In this document: positions 1 to 7,080 of the stretch, piece after piece
How the letters are laid out: the number at the start of each line of letters is the position of its first letter
How positions within the stretch are numbered: the stretch's first letter is position 1
NCBI GenBank assembly: GCA_947447385.1
Contig: CANFKN010000040.1
Location: 1 to 9,118 of the forward strand
Length of the DNA: 9,118 nt
Origin: Microbacteriaceae bacterium
Lineage (GTDB): Bacteria; Actinomycetota; Actinomycetes; Actinomycetales; Microbacteriaceae
Direction: 5' to 3'
Program-made: the position numbers and the translations under genes
The notes under the pieces: generated by a model
The model's database searches: none
Seen by the model: the letters and a program-made list of their open reading frames with translations, nothing else
What the model was told of the DNA's origin: nothing

Positions 1-645
1 GCCCAATCGGCTTGGGGCACGTTGAGCAAGATTCCGTTCCCGTCGTTCCCGATGATCATAAGTATTTGTGCGGCTATTGAACCAGGAATCGTGAACAAGG
101 GCACGGCAGCTCTTGCCTCTACCGATCCAATTCTCGAGGGGTTCACCGGCACTCAAAATGGCCCAACCACTTCGAACTGCTCGGGCAAAAAAGATCAGTC
201 TGGCAAGTCGATTCCTTCAGCAGCCAACTTTTTAGGCTTTGAGGTTATGACGAAGCCCGCGAGCGGTTTCATTTCGATCGGTGACACAATGACCGAAAAC
301 ACTACTTGGAATGTGTCAACTGCCAACATCTATAAAAATGCTCTGAACACAATGATTCAGGCGGGTACGTTTACGAAGTATCCCGTCGTGGTTAACACGG
401 CTCTTGCGAGCAAGGTTGTTGTTGCGTTTGTGAACTTCAAACCACTCGCTTATCGCTATGGAACGACTTATTACCCGAACACCGCTCTCGTCAAAGCGAC
501 GTTCCCGAGCACGGGTTCATCGTGCACTTATTTTTGCTTGGTTGGCGCTATTTCAAACGCCACGTCTCAAACCGCAGGTATGTTAGCCCCTACTGGGCCA
601 ACGAGCTATAACCTAGGTGTGAACACGATTGTGCCACTGCAATGA
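1..645 (+). CDS. TadG-like secreted pilus-assembly protein, C-terminal part (5' end outside window)
   Basis: The frame is open from base 1 to a TGA at 643-645, giving 214 residues. The window start cuts the gene, so the TTG at 22 is not taken as its start. The visible part begins with a W-G pair followed by a Pro-rich stretch and an I-S-x-C motif. From memory, actinobacterial TadE/TadG-related proteins show this pattern after their N-terminal membrane helix: W-G, then a PLxxS-x-C segment, a Cys/Pro/Gly/Phe block, a hydrophobic beta stretch, and a Cys-x-x-G near the end. Here Cys23, Cys60, Cys175 and Cys179 could form disulfides in an extracytoplasmic domain. No membrane segment is visible, as expected if the anchor lies upstream. 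It ends 10 nt before cpaB, which supports a Tad pilus role. The exact function of TadG-like proteins is poorly known; a minor pilin or surface anchor is the usual proposal. The pilus-family call is inferred from motif layout and position. Confidence 0.65.
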   Translation, partial: AQSAWGTLSKIPFPSFPMIISICAAIEPGIVNKGTAALASTDPILEGFTGTQNGPTTSNCSGKKDQSGKSIPSAANFLGFEVMTKPASGFISIGDTMTENTTWNVSTANIYKNALNTMIQAGTFTKYPVVVNTALASKVVVAFVNFKPLAYRYGTTYYPNTALVKATFPSTGSSCTYFCLVGAISNATSQTAGMLAPTGPTSYNLGVNTIVPLQ

Positions 646-650
646 GAGGA
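644..650 (+). promoter_or_regulatory. Ribosome binding site that sets the cpaB start at GTG 656
   Basis: The GAGAGGA sequence overlaps the TGA stop of the upstream gene and lies 5 nt before GTG 656. A longer reading from ATG 629 would add nine residues (several Cys and charged) ahead of a clean signal-anchor and would overlap the upstream gene, so GTG 656 is preferred. The stop/RBS overlap suggests translational coupling. Confidence 0.75.
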
Positions 651-655
651 CCCGC

Positions 656-1444
656 GTGAAGGCTTCAAGGCTTAATTTGGTGATTGCGCTTGTGCTCGCA
701 CTTGCCGCTGGAATTTCTGTTTTTCTTTACACTTCGACTGCTCGCACAGCTGTGCAAAGCACCGAACAGGTGCAAGAAGTTGTTGTTGCAAAGCAGGTCA
801 TTCCGGTGGGCACGACCCTTGCCGATGCCAACGCTAAAGGTCTTTTGACGACCGATAAATACCCTTTGGGAACCTTGCCGGCTGGCTACATCACCACCGC
901 GCAGGTTAAGGCCACTGATGCAACATCGCGTGTTTCACAAGTTTCGATTCCAAAAGGAATGATTCTAAACTCGAGCAACTTTGGTTTGGTCACTGACGAC
1001 AAGCCAAACCTTGGCCCACTGCAGATTCCTGAAGGCTTGTTTGCCGTTTCAGTTTCGGCACCAGATGCCGACCACGTTGGTTCATTCATTGTTCCAGGCG
1101 TCGACGTAGCGGTTTTTTGCACCTATTCTTCGCTCACAAACGCCAGCTCAGGTTCATCTAGTTCGGGCAACGCTCAAGAGCAAGCAGCCCTGCGCACCCG
1201 CCTTTTGGTTGACTCGGCGAAGGTGATCGGTGTTGGCAATGCGACCACGCCGGCCGGCGCTGCAGCTAACGCTTCGGGCGGCAAGAACTCAAACGGGCTA
1301 ATCACCCTGGCTGCTGACCAAAAGAACTCGCAAAAGATTATTCAGTGCTCGCGTGATGGTTTGGTTTATCTGTCGTTGCTTGGCAACGGCACAGTCGCTA
1401 TTCCAGACGAAGGTGTTTCGTCAGACAACCTTTTTAAGGAATAA
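656..1444 (+). CDS. cpaB: Flp pilus assembly protein CpaB/RcpC (SAF domain)
   Basis: This is a 262-residue extracytoplasmic component of the Tad/Flp pilus machine. In Gram-negative systems the family (CpaB/RcpC) works with the secretin. An actinobacterium has no outer membrane, so here it more likely acts in the wall zone around the assembly platform (inference). A hydrophobic anchor lies at about residues 7-26. A SAF domain follows at about 41-107, with the typical VVVAKQVIPVGTTL opening and a later I-P-K-G-M block. The RcpC-like region at about 120-245 includes VGSFIVPGVDV and a final strand-rich segment around IIQCSRDGLVYLSLL. A Ser/Gly-rich linker at 163-171 interrupts this domain and looks flexible. 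The GTG start at 656 has a good RBS. The stop is 6 nt before cpaE. Length is normal for the family and I see no damage. Confidence 0.88.
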   Translation: MKASRLNLVIALVLALAAGISVFLYTSTARTAVQSTEQVQEVVVAKQVIPVGTTLADANAKGLLTTDKYPLGTLPAGYITTAQVKATDATSRVSQVSIPKGMILNSSNFGLVTDDKPNLGPLQIPEGLFAVSVSAPDADHVGSFIVPGVDVAVFCTYSSLTNASSGSSSSGNAQEQAALRTRLLVDSAKVIGVGNATTPAGAAANASGGKNSNGLITLAADQKNSQKIIQCSRDGLVYLSLLGNGTVAIPDEGVSSDNLFKE

Positions 1445-1450
1445 CCTCAG

Positions 1451-2638
1451 ATGACAGTCTTGCTCGCCGAGAACAGGCAAAACTCAGAGCGCTTCAAAAT
1501 GACTTTGGGTGAGTCAACCGTTGTGATTCGCAACGGTCGCGAATTGCGCGATCACCTAGAAGCTCATCCTGAAGAAGTATTGGTGGTTATCGGGCCAGAA
1601 TTTACCTTGGATGTCGCGACTCAAGTGGTTGAATACTACAGAGCGACCCGCCCTTCACTCGGCTTCATTTTGATTCGCAGCCGCCTAGAGGTTGGCACGA
1701 TGACTGCGGCGATGCAGTCTGGTGTGCGCGAGGTTGTTAGCGCCGATGACGCATCGGCATTGCTTGCGGCTAAGAAGCGTTCGGTTTCGCTTTCGGAGCG
1801 CATGGTTGACACTTCGGTTTATCAAGGCCCTGTCACCAAAGGCAAGATGGTTTTGGTTTTCTCAGCTAAGGGCGGTTGTGGCAAGACTACGGTTGCCACA
1901 AACATTGCCGAGGCGCTCGGTGCTGGTGGCGACAAGTCGGTTTGCATCGTTGACTTTGACTTGCAGTTCGGCGACATCGCTGTCGCCTTGCAGATTGAAC
2001 CGACTAAGACCATCAGCAACGCAATTCGCATGGGTGACAACCTTGACCTTTCAGGTGTGCGTTCGCTGGTGATGCAATATCGCCCAAATCTTTATGCCCT
2101 TTTGGCACCGGTTGATCCAAGTGATATTGAGTTCATCACTGCTGAGCTGGCCGAGAAGGTTTTGGTTGGTTTGCAGCAAACATTTGACTATGTCATTGTT
2201 GACTCGCCTCCAGCCTTCACCGAAACAATTTTGAAAGCCTTCGATTTGGCTGATGAATACCTTTTGGTCAGCACCCTCGACATGCCTTCGCTAAAGAACC
2301 TCAAAGTCACTTTGGGCACACTTGACGCGCTTGGCATGCCTCGTGCCAAGTGGAACATTGTTGTCAACCGCAGCAACGCCAAAACCGGCTTGAGCATTCA
2401 AGACGTTCAAGACGCAATTGGCATGAACATTTCTGCGACGATTCCAGCCCACCAAATCGTGCCGACCATGATCAACCAGGGCCGCACCGTGGTTTCTGCT
2501 AAGCCTCGTCACGCGGTGAGCAAGGCCATGTTCAACATCGCGCGCATGGTTGATAAAAAAATGTCGGCACGACGCCCAGGTGCGATTGACGCCGACCGCC
2601 GCAGCATGTTCTCACGCTCAGCTCGAGGCGGCAAATAA
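1451..2638 (+). CDS. cpaE: Tad pilus localisation ATPase TadZ/CpaE
   Basis: This 395-residue cytoplasmic MinD/ParA-superfamily ATPase is expected to place the pilus machine in the cell. Residues 1 to about 115 look like the atypical receiver domain found in TadZ proteins. They show alternating strands and helices but no clear phospho-acceptor signature. The ATPase domain starts near 130. It has a deviant Walker A box, SAKGGCGKTT (138-147, signature Lys140 and Lys145), an intact Walker A' motif VCIVDFDLQFGD (164-175, Asp168 and Asp170) and a YVIVDSPPAF segment (247-256) corresponding to switch II/Walker B. The C-terminal tail (about 371-395) is rich in Arg and Ser and may be disordered. AAGGA at 1436-1440 lies 10 nt before the ATG. 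The stop TAA shares its last base with the ATG of the next gene (TAATG). All nucleotide-binding residues are present, so it should be an active ATPase. Confidence 0.92.
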   Translation: MTVLLAENRQNSERFKMTLGESTVVIRNGRELRDHLEAHPEEVLVVIGPEFTLDVATQVVEYYRATRPSLGFILIRSRLEVGTMTAAMQSGVREVVSADDASALLAAKKRSVSLSERMVDTSVYQGPVTKGKMVLVFSAKGGCGKTTVATNIAEALGAGGDKSVCIVDFDLQFGDIAVALQIEPTKTISNAIRMGDNLDLSGVRSLVMQYRPNLYALLAPVDPSDIEFITAELAEKVLVGLQQTFDYVIVDSPPAFTETILKAFDLADEYLLVSTLDMPSLKNLKVTLGTLDALGMPRAKWNIVVNRSNAKTGLSIQDVQDAIGMNISATIPAHQIVPTMINQGRTVVSAKPRHAVSKAMFNIARMVDKKMSARRPGAIDADRRSMFSRSARGGK

Positions 2639-3996
2639 TGAGCCTTTCGAATCGTTTGAATCGACCTGAGAACTCAGATCTCACACCAAACGCCCACACC
2701 GGTTTGCTCAGAACAGTTTCTGGTGGCACACCAGATCGCATCGACCAAGAGTTTTTGCGCGGGCTGGTCAACGACGAACTTAAAACCAAAATCGGGCAGT
2801 TCTTATATGCCGGCCAGATGGATGCCGAAACGCTTGAAACAGCAGTTTTCGCAGCCATCGGTTCGGTTATGGAAAAAGGCGATTACCCACTAACCGACGT
2901 TGACCGCGCTGAGCTTATGCAGCAGATCGTTGACGACATTCTCGGCAACGGGCCGCTCGAACAGTTGCTTCGCGACGCCGATGTTAGCGAAATCATGGTC
3001 GTGCGATATGACGCAATTTATGTTGAGCGCAAAGGTCGTCTAACGCTTGCTGACCTGCGTTTCACGAGCGAAGATCACCTGAGAAAAACCATCGACCGCA
3101 TTGTTGGCCGAGTTGGTCGCCGCATCGACGAGTCGAGCCCGCTGGTTGACGCTCGTTTGCTTGATGGCAGCCGTGTCAACGCTGTGGTGCCGCCGATTGC
3201 ACTTGACGGCGCAAACATCACAATTCGAAAGTTCTTTAAAGAGCCTTTCACTGCGCGTGACATGTTGATCACCGGCACTGCAACGCGTGAGGCTCTCGAA
3301 ATGCTTGAGGCCTGTGTGCGCGGTCGTTTGAACATCGTTATTAGCGGTGGTACCGGCTCGGGCAAGACCACAACTTTGAACGTGCTCTCATCGTTCATTC
3401 CAGAAGATGAGCGCATCGTCACAATCGAAGACTCTGCCGAATTGCAGTTGAAGAAACCGCACGTGATTCGACTCGAAACCCGCCCGGCCAACATCGAGGG
3501 CTCTGGCACCATTTCGATTCGCGACCTCGTTCGCAACTCGCTTCGCATGCGCCCTGACCGAATCGTGGTTGGTGAGGTTCGCGACGGCGCTGCTCTAGAC
3601 ATGCTTCAGGCCATGAACACCGGTCACGACGGCTCACTAACCACAGTGCACGCAAACAACCCGCTAGACGCCATTTCGCGCCTCGAAACCATGGGTTTGA
3701 TGGCCGGCATGGAGTTGCCCGTTTTGGTCATTCGTGACCAGATTGGCCGCGCCATCGACCTGATTGTTCAGCAGAGCCGCTTGCGCGACGGTTCGCGTCA
3801 CATCACCGCGATCACTGAAATCATTTCGGTTACCGATGGCGTTGTAAAAACCCAAGACTTGTTCCGTTTTGAATATCACAACCAACCAGTTGACGGCCAA
3901 CTCGGTGTGCTTAGACCTACCGGCCTCACTCCAACCTTTATGACCAGACTGGCTGAGGCTGGAGTGCAGCTAAACCATGAAAGTTTTAGGCGATGA
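2638..3996 (+). CDS. cpaF: Tad pilus secretion ATPase CpaF/TadA
   Basis: This 452-residue hexameric type II/IV secretion ATPase powers pilin extrusion from the cytoplasmic face of the TadB/TadC platform. An N-terminal helical region (about 1-110) precedes the conserved block IVDDILGNGPLEQLL and the VSEIMV strand. The ATPase core shows Walker A SGGTGSGKTTT (236-246, Lys243), an Asp-box VTIEDSAEL (261-269), Walker B RPDRIVVGEVRD (305-316, Glu313) and a His-box GHDGSLTTVHANN (329-341). All expected catalytic residues are present. Its first base is the last base of the cpaE stop codon, and GAGG at 2625-2628 inside cpaE serves as RBS, so the two are translationally coupled. It overlaps tadB by 4 nt. 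Length is typical. CpaF/TadA is better supported than PilB or VirB11 because of the neighbours. This TadA is not the tRNA adenosine deaminase of the same name. Confidence 0.96.
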   Translation: MSLSNRLNRPENSDLTPNAHTGLLRTVSGGTPDRIDQEFLRGLVNDELKTKIGQFLYAGQMDAETLETAVFAAIGSVMEKGDYPLTDVDRAELMQQIVDDILGNGPLEQLLRDADVSEIMVVRYDAIYVERKGRLTLADLRFTSEDHLRKTIDRIVGRVGRRIDESSPLVDARLLDGSRVNAVVPPIALDGANITIRKFFKEPFTARDMLITGTATREALEMLEACVRGRLNIVISGGTGSGKTTTLNVLSSFIPEDERIVTIEDSAELQLKKPHVIRLETRPANIEGSGTISIRDLVRNSLRMRPDRIVVGEVRDGAALDMLQAMNTGHDGSLTTVHANNPLDAISRLETMGLMAGMELPVLVIRDQIGRAIDLIVQQSRLRDGSRHITAITEIISVTDGVVKTQDLFRFEYHNQPVDGQLGVLRPTGLTPTFMTRLAEAGVQLNHESFRR

Positions 3997-4955
3997 GCTT
4001 CGACTACATGCCGCTGACGATTGGTGGTTTAGCTTTTGTGGCTACCGCCTTCTTCGTGGTTGCAATTGGAGGTTTTTTTGATCGTGAGCGAGCGCTAAAA
4101 AACCGAGCAAAAGTCTTGGCAAGTTATGCTCGCGTCACTGGCGCTGGTGAGGCTCTTGAGGCTGAGCTTGCAAGGCCTAAGAGTGCTTTCGAAAAAACCC
4201 TAACCAAGGTTCGCGCATCACTTTTTGAAACCCTCATTGCTGCTGGCGTGCAAATCAGCCCCGATGGCTGGATCGGTGTGATTGGCGCTTCGGGTGTGCT
4301 CGGTTTCATTATTGCGACCGCGCTTTCTGGCTCACCGATTATCGGCGCAATCTTTGGCCTTGCAGCCGGCTATTTTGGCCCAAAACTTTTTCTCGACAAT
4401 CGCCGAGCTGCCAGGTCTGTCAAGTTCGCCGATGAGCTTCCTGGCTTGATGCAGGTCTTGGCTTCGGGCCTTCGCACCGGCCTCCCGTTCGCCCAAGCCC
4501 TCGAGTCTGCCGCGCGCCAAGACCGTGGCGAGGTTGGCACGCAAATGACTTTTGCCTTGACCGAGGTTCAGTTCGGTTCGACGCTTGAAGAGGCCTTGAT
4601 GCGCGTGGCCAAACGAATGAACAGCCAAGACCTGATCTGGTTCGTGCAGGCGCTCGACATTCAGCGTGAAATCGGTGGTTCGCTTTCGGGAGTTCTCGAT
4701 AGTGTCGCAGCAACGATTCGCGGTCGCGCCGAGTTGCGCCGTGAAGTGCGCGTGCTTTCAGCCGAGGGCAAACTTTCGGCTTATGTTCTGCTCGGCTTGC
4801 CTATCGGCACCTTCGCGGTTTTGATTTTGATTCGACCAAGCTACGTTGCGTTTTTCTGGTCGAGCAGCCTCGGCATGATCATGGCTGGTGTGTTCGTTGG
4901 TTTGGTTACGGCTGGCTGGTTCTGGTTGCAAAAACTTGTGGTGATTGAGGTATGA
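3993..4955 (+). CDS. tadB: Tad pilus inner-membrane platform protein TadB
   Basis: This 320-residue integral membrane protein carries the type II secretion F (GspF/T2SSF) fold. It forms the platform with TadC on which the CpaF ATPase acts. Hydrophobic segments are seen at about 8-28, 93-112, 113-130, 262-280 and 291-311. The T2SSF core lies between the third and fourth, with FADELPGLMQVLASGLRTGL at 145-164 and the downstream IGGSLSGVLDSVAATIRGR motif at 227-245, both typical of TadB. The ATG lies in an ATGA overlap with the cpaF stop. The nearest purine run (AGG 3988-3990) is too close for a good RBS, so translation probably depends on coupling with cpaF. An alternative ATG at 4008 would shorten the protein by five residues. 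It overlaps tadC by 4 nt. Confidence 0.9.
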   Translation: MSFDYMPLTIGGLAFVATAFFVVAIGGFFDRERALKNRAKVLASYARVTGAGEALEAELARPKSAFEKTLTKVRASLFETLIAAGVQISPDGWIGVIGASGVLGFIIATALSGSPIIGAIFGLAAGYFGPKLFLDNRRAARSVKFADELPGLMQVLASGLRTGLPFAQALESAARQDRGEVGTQMTFALTEVQFGSTLEEALMRVAKRMNSQDLIWFVQALDIQREIGGSLSGVLDSVAATIRGRAELRREVRVLSAEGKLSAYVLLGLPIGTFAVLILIRPSYVAFFWSSSLGMIMAGVFVGLVTAGWFWLQKLVVIEV

Positions 4956-5866
4956 ACCCGCTGCTCGACTATCTGCCGATCGTTGCCGCTTCTGCGACGA
5001 CCATCGCACTTTTTCTCTTGGTGACTCGCCTTGGCGCGTTGATGTCAAGTGAACGCAACCGTCGCCTTTTGAAGAGCCTCCCGAAATACACCCAAAACCC
5101 CAATGAGGTTAAGGTCAAGGTTTCGACCAACAAAAAAGCGAACAGCCTATTTTTTAAACTCGGATACCGCCTCATGAGCGAAAAATATCGCGCACGCATG
5201 ACCGCTCGGTTGCAGGGTTCTGGCAAATATGGCCAAGAGGCTCTTGAGACTCTGGCATATCAGAAGGCGCTGTATGGCCTTGTGGGCGTGCTGTTGGGTG
5301 CTCTAATGATTGCCAACCAACCTGCGCAGGGTTTTTTGTGGGGTTTGGTTTTTACAGTTTTTGGTTATTTTGTGCCAGACATTTTGGTTGTCAACGACAG
5401 TCAAAAGCGTGAGCAGAGCATGGACAAAAACCTGCCAGATGCCATTGACATGTTGACGCTCTGTGTAGATTCTGGTTTGAGTTTTGAAGCAGCTGCCTCT
5501 CGCGTTTCGACCGGCCTTGACGGGCCAGTTTCTGAAGAGCTAGGTGCAATGTTGGGCGAGATGCGTTTGGGCAAATCGCGCAATGAAGTCTTGTCTGAGC
5601 TGGTTGAGCGCACTAAGAGCCCTGGTTTGCGTCAGTTTGCAACGGCTTTGTTGCAGGTTGATCGCATGGGTGTTCCGGTGGCTTCGGTGCTTGCCGAGCA
5701 GGCTCGAGACATGCGCCAGAAGCGCAAAGACAAGGCGCGTGAGAATGCCCAAAAGGTCACTGTCAAAATCTTGATGCCGCTAATGCTGTGCTTCTTGCCA
5801 GCGGTTTTCGTGGTTGTGATTGGCCCAGCCGTTGTTGGCATGATGTCGGGTCTGCAAACCCTCTAA
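4952..5866 (+). CDS. tadC: Tad pilus inner-membrane platform protein TadC
   Basis: This 304-residue membrane protein is the second T2SSF-domain platform subunit, paired with TadB. Hydrophobic segments lie at about 8-28, 105-122, 126-144 and 271-298. The cytoplasmic T2SSF domain shows LPDAIDMLTLCVDSGLSFEA (161-180), the classic TadC signature. It is followed by GAMLGEMRLGKSRNEVL and then DRMGVPVASVLAEQARDMR (237-255) with a basic stretch leading into the last membrane segment. The start is in an ATGA overlap with tadB; GAGG at 4947-4950 is almost adjacent to the ATG, which again suggests coupling by terminating ribosomes. An 18-nt gap separates it from the prepilin peptidase gene. Length and topology fit the family, with no sign of damage. 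Confidence 0.9.
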   Translation: MNPLLDYLPIVAASATTIALFLLVTRLGALMSSERNRRLLKSLPKYTQNPNEVKVKVSTNKKANSLFFKLGYRLMSEKYRARMTARLQGSGKYGQEALETLAYQKALYGLVGVLLGALMIANQPAQGFLWGLVFTVFGYFVPDILVVNDSQKREQSMDKNLPDAIDMLTLCVDSGLSFEAAASRVSTGLDGPVSEELGAMLGEMRLGKSRNEVLSELVERTKSPGLRQFATALLQVDRMGVPVASVLAEQARDMRQKRKDKARENAQKVTVKILMPLMLCFLPAVFVVVIGPAVVGMMSGLQTL

Positions 5867-5867
5867 C

Positions 5868-5874
5868 GAGGAGG
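5868..5874 (+). promoter_or_regulatory. Strong ribosome binding site of the prepilin peptidase gene
   Basis: GAGGAGG lies 10 nt before ATG 5885 and 1 nt after the tadC stop. It is the strongest RBS in the pilus operon, where the three preceding genes (cpaF, tadB, tadC) rely on overlaps. GAGG 5868-5871 could pair with CCTC 5877-5880 in a weak 4-bp hairpin, but this is too small to call a switch. Confidence 0.7.
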
Positions 5875-5884
5875 CACCTCAGCC

Positions 5885-6403
5885 ATGACGATTCAGAACT
5901 TTATCAACGGCACGCTTCTGAGTGTTTGGGCTGTGCCGGTTTATGCCTACTTCATTTGGCTTGCGATTGTTTTGAGCATCGTCGATTTTCGTGAACTACG
6001 CTTGCCAAACAAATATGTCTACCCGGCCTATGGTGTTGTCACACTTGGGCTAATTTTGCCTTCGGCAATCGACAATCTTTGGCCAGCGCTAACCGAGGCG
6101 GCACTCTGCGGTGTGGTTGGGCTTGCACTGTTTATGCTGCTTCACGTGGTTTACCCCTCAGGCCTCGGAATGGGTGACGTGAAGCTCGCCGGCATTATTG
6201 GTTTGATTACCGGGTGGGTTTCTTGGGGCACCGCATTGGTTGCGCTGATGTTCGCATTTTTCTTGAGCGCAATCGTGAGCATCATTCTTTTGGCCACTCG
6301 CAAAGCCACCATGAAGAGCGCGCTGCCATTTGGGCCATTCATGCTTGGCGGAGCGATCTTGGCTATTGCCTTCACAACTTTTATGCGCGCACAGTTCGCC
6401 TGA
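5885..6403 (+). CDS. A24-family prepilin peptidase (TadV/CpaA type)
   Basis: This 172-residue polytopic membrane aspartyl peptidase should cleave the leader of Flp prepilin and other Tad pseudopilins on the cytoplasmic side of the membrane. The two catalytic aspartates of the family are visible: Asp34 in IVDFRELRLPN (32-42) and Asp98 in the GMGD motif of GLGMGDVKLAG (93-103). The C-terminal LPFGPFMLGG (147-156) is also typical of the family. Six or so hydrophobic segments are spread along the protein. It lacks the N-terminal methyltransferase domain of PilD-type enzymes, as is normal for TadV/CpaA. It is the last gene of the pilus operon: a hairpin follows its stop directly, and the next gene is on the opposite strand. 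Its substrate, the Flp pilin, is not encoded in the window. Confidence 0.9.
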   Translation: MTIQNFINGTLLSVWAVPVYAYFIWLAIVLSIVDFRELRLPNKYVYPAYGVVTLGLILPSAIDNLWPALTEAALCGVVGLALFMLLHVVYPSGLGMGDVKLAGIIGLITGWVSWGTALVALMFAFFLSAIVSIILLATRKATMKSALPFGPFMLGGAILAIAFTTFMRAQFA

Positions 6404-6417
6404 GCCCCGCGAGGGGC
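6404..6417 (+). terminator. GC hairpin right after the pilus operon, possible tail-less terminator
   Basis: The arms GCCCC (6404-6408) and GGGGC (6413-6417) enclose a GCGA loop, a GNRA-type tetraloop. The stem begins one base after the prepilin peptidase stop. No T-run follows on either strand, so it is not a classical intrinsic terminator. It may act as a tail-less terminator or protect the 3' end of the transcript. An AGCCCC/GGGGCT pair (6403-6408 with 6506-6511) could also close a larger structure around the spacer. Confidence 0.45.
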
Positions 6418-6424
6418 AGCAACT

Positions 6425-6487
6425 CGTTTGCGCGGGTCGGCCGCACGTTTTCGCGGGCCAGGCGAACGTTTTCGCGGGCCAGAAGCA
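6425..6487. repeat. Three tandem copies of a 21-bp repeat in the convergent spacer
   Basis: The units are 6425-6445, 6446-6466 and 6467-6487. The second and third share 17 identical bases, ACGTTTTCGCGGGCCAG, starting at 6445 and 6466. The first is diverged but keeps CGTTT, CGCGGG and the 21-bp spacing. The array lies between the converging prepilin peptidase and deaminase genes and overlaps neither. Within a unit, CGTTTTCGC can pair imperfectly with the following GCGAACG. Frames run across it only because 21 is a multiple of three and the array is free of stops. Confidence 0.75.
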
Positions 6488-6509
6488 CGGTGGGGTTATT
6501 GAGCTGGGG

Positions 6510-6980
6510 CTACTCTTCGCCGATGTCTTCGTTCCAGAGAGCAGGGTTGGCGGCGATGAAATCGGCCATGAGTTCAACTAGTGCCGGGTGGTTTAGAACG
6601 TGCACTTCAGCGCCGTGCTCGGCAACCCAGTCTTGGCCGCCCATGAAGTTTTTGTCATCGCCGACAATCACCCGGCCGATGCCGAACTGGCGAATCAAAC
6701 CTGAGCAGTACCAGCAAGGCGAGAGGCTAGTTGCCAGAGTGACTTTGCGGTAGCTCTTTTGTCGGCCAGCGTTTCTAAACGCACTGGTTTCACCGTGCAT
6801 CGAAGCGTCACCATTCTGCACGCGCAAGTTGTGGCCACTGCCCAGTAGCGCTCCGTGCTCATCGAACAACGCTGCGCCGATGGGAATCCCACCCTCGGCA
6901 AGCCCAAGGTGAGCCTCGGCGATAGCAACTTCAAGTTTCTCTTCGTCTGTTGCGAAGATTTGACCGACTTTGAATTCCAT
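6510..6980 (-). CDS. Zinc-dependent cytosine deaminase, yeast Fcy1-like
   Basis: This 156-residue cytoplasmic enzyme of the cytidine deaminase fold likely converts cytosine to uracil plus ammonia (EC 3.5.4.1). Residues 26-113 hold GGIPIGAALFDEHGALLGSG, then HN at 50-51, the zinc/catalytic motif HGE (His62, Glu64) and SPCWYC (zinc ligands Cys89 and Cys92). Compared from memory with yeast cytosine deaminase, His62, Glu64 and Asn51 fall at the same numbers, and the tail WNEDIGE (149-155) matches the yeast WFEDIGE, including the substrate-contact Asp (here Asp152). HGE in place of HAE, plus this tail, argues against tRNA adenosine deaminase or guanine deaminase. Length equals the yeast enzyme (about 158). 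It lies downstream of a matching permease on the same strand, but a strong terminator separates them. No good RBS precedes the ATG, so a leaderless start is likely. Residual doubt concerns substrate range only. Confidence 0.85.
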   Translation of the reverse strand: MEFKVGQIFATDEEKLEVAIAEAHLGLAEGGIPIGAALFDEHGALLGSGHNLRVQNGDASMHGETSAFRNAGRQKSYRKVTLATSLSPCWYCSGLIRQFGIGRVIVGDDKNFMGGQDWVAEHGAEVHVLNHPALVELMADFIAANPALWNEDIGEE

Positions 6981-6986
6981 GTCTGA

Positions 6987-7017
6987 AGCCTAGCGGTTTG
7001 ACGTGGTGGCTGGGCAA
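6987..7017 (-). promoter_or_regulatory. Candidate leaderless promoter of the deaminase gene
   Basis: On the minus strand TAGGCT (6987-6992), a TANNNT-type -10 element, ends 6 nt before the ATG at 6980. That would place the transcript start at or next to the start codon. Leaderless starts of this layout are common in actinobacteria. A weak -35 candidate TTGCCC (7012-7017) has a long 19-nt spacer. The absence of a recognisable RBS and the upstream terminator both support a separate promoter here. Confidence 0.4.
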
Positions 7018-7080
7018 GCGAACGCAGAGCGTTTGTTATCGGTTGCGCATCGGGTCGTGTGGCAAGGGCGGCACCGTCGC

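Noticed and set aside
22..645. Complete gene starting at TTG 22
   Set aside because: The same frame is open to base 1 and the family-like W-G motif lies before the TTG, so the gene is cut by the window edge.
1445..1450. CCTCAG just before the cpaE ATG, repeated at 5877-5882 near the prepilin peptidase ATG
   Set aside because: Six bases shared at two start sites are within chance, and pairing with the nearby RBS is only 3-4 bp.
3075..3602. 175-residue minus-strand frame inside cpaF
   Set aside because: It is a shadow of the cpaF coding sequence, Ser/Arg-rich with no domain or RBS support.
6158..6577. Minus-strand frame with heptad-like WPAKT repeats
   Set aside because: It is antisense to the prepilin peptidase and overlaps the deaminase gene; the peptide repeat comes from the 21-bp DNA repeat, a multiple of three.
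6214..6753. Plus-strand frames running through the repeat array (6214-6753 and 6330-6581)
   Set aside because: They are out of frame with the prepilin peptidase, antisense to the deaminase, have no recognisable domain, and stay open only because the repeats lack stops.
7017..7037. Imperfect hairpin AACGC-AGA-GCGTT in the spacer upstream of the deaminase
   Set aside because: The core is only 5 bp, extended by G-U pairs on one strand only; it lies upstream of the likely transcript start and has no T-tail, so no function can be supported.
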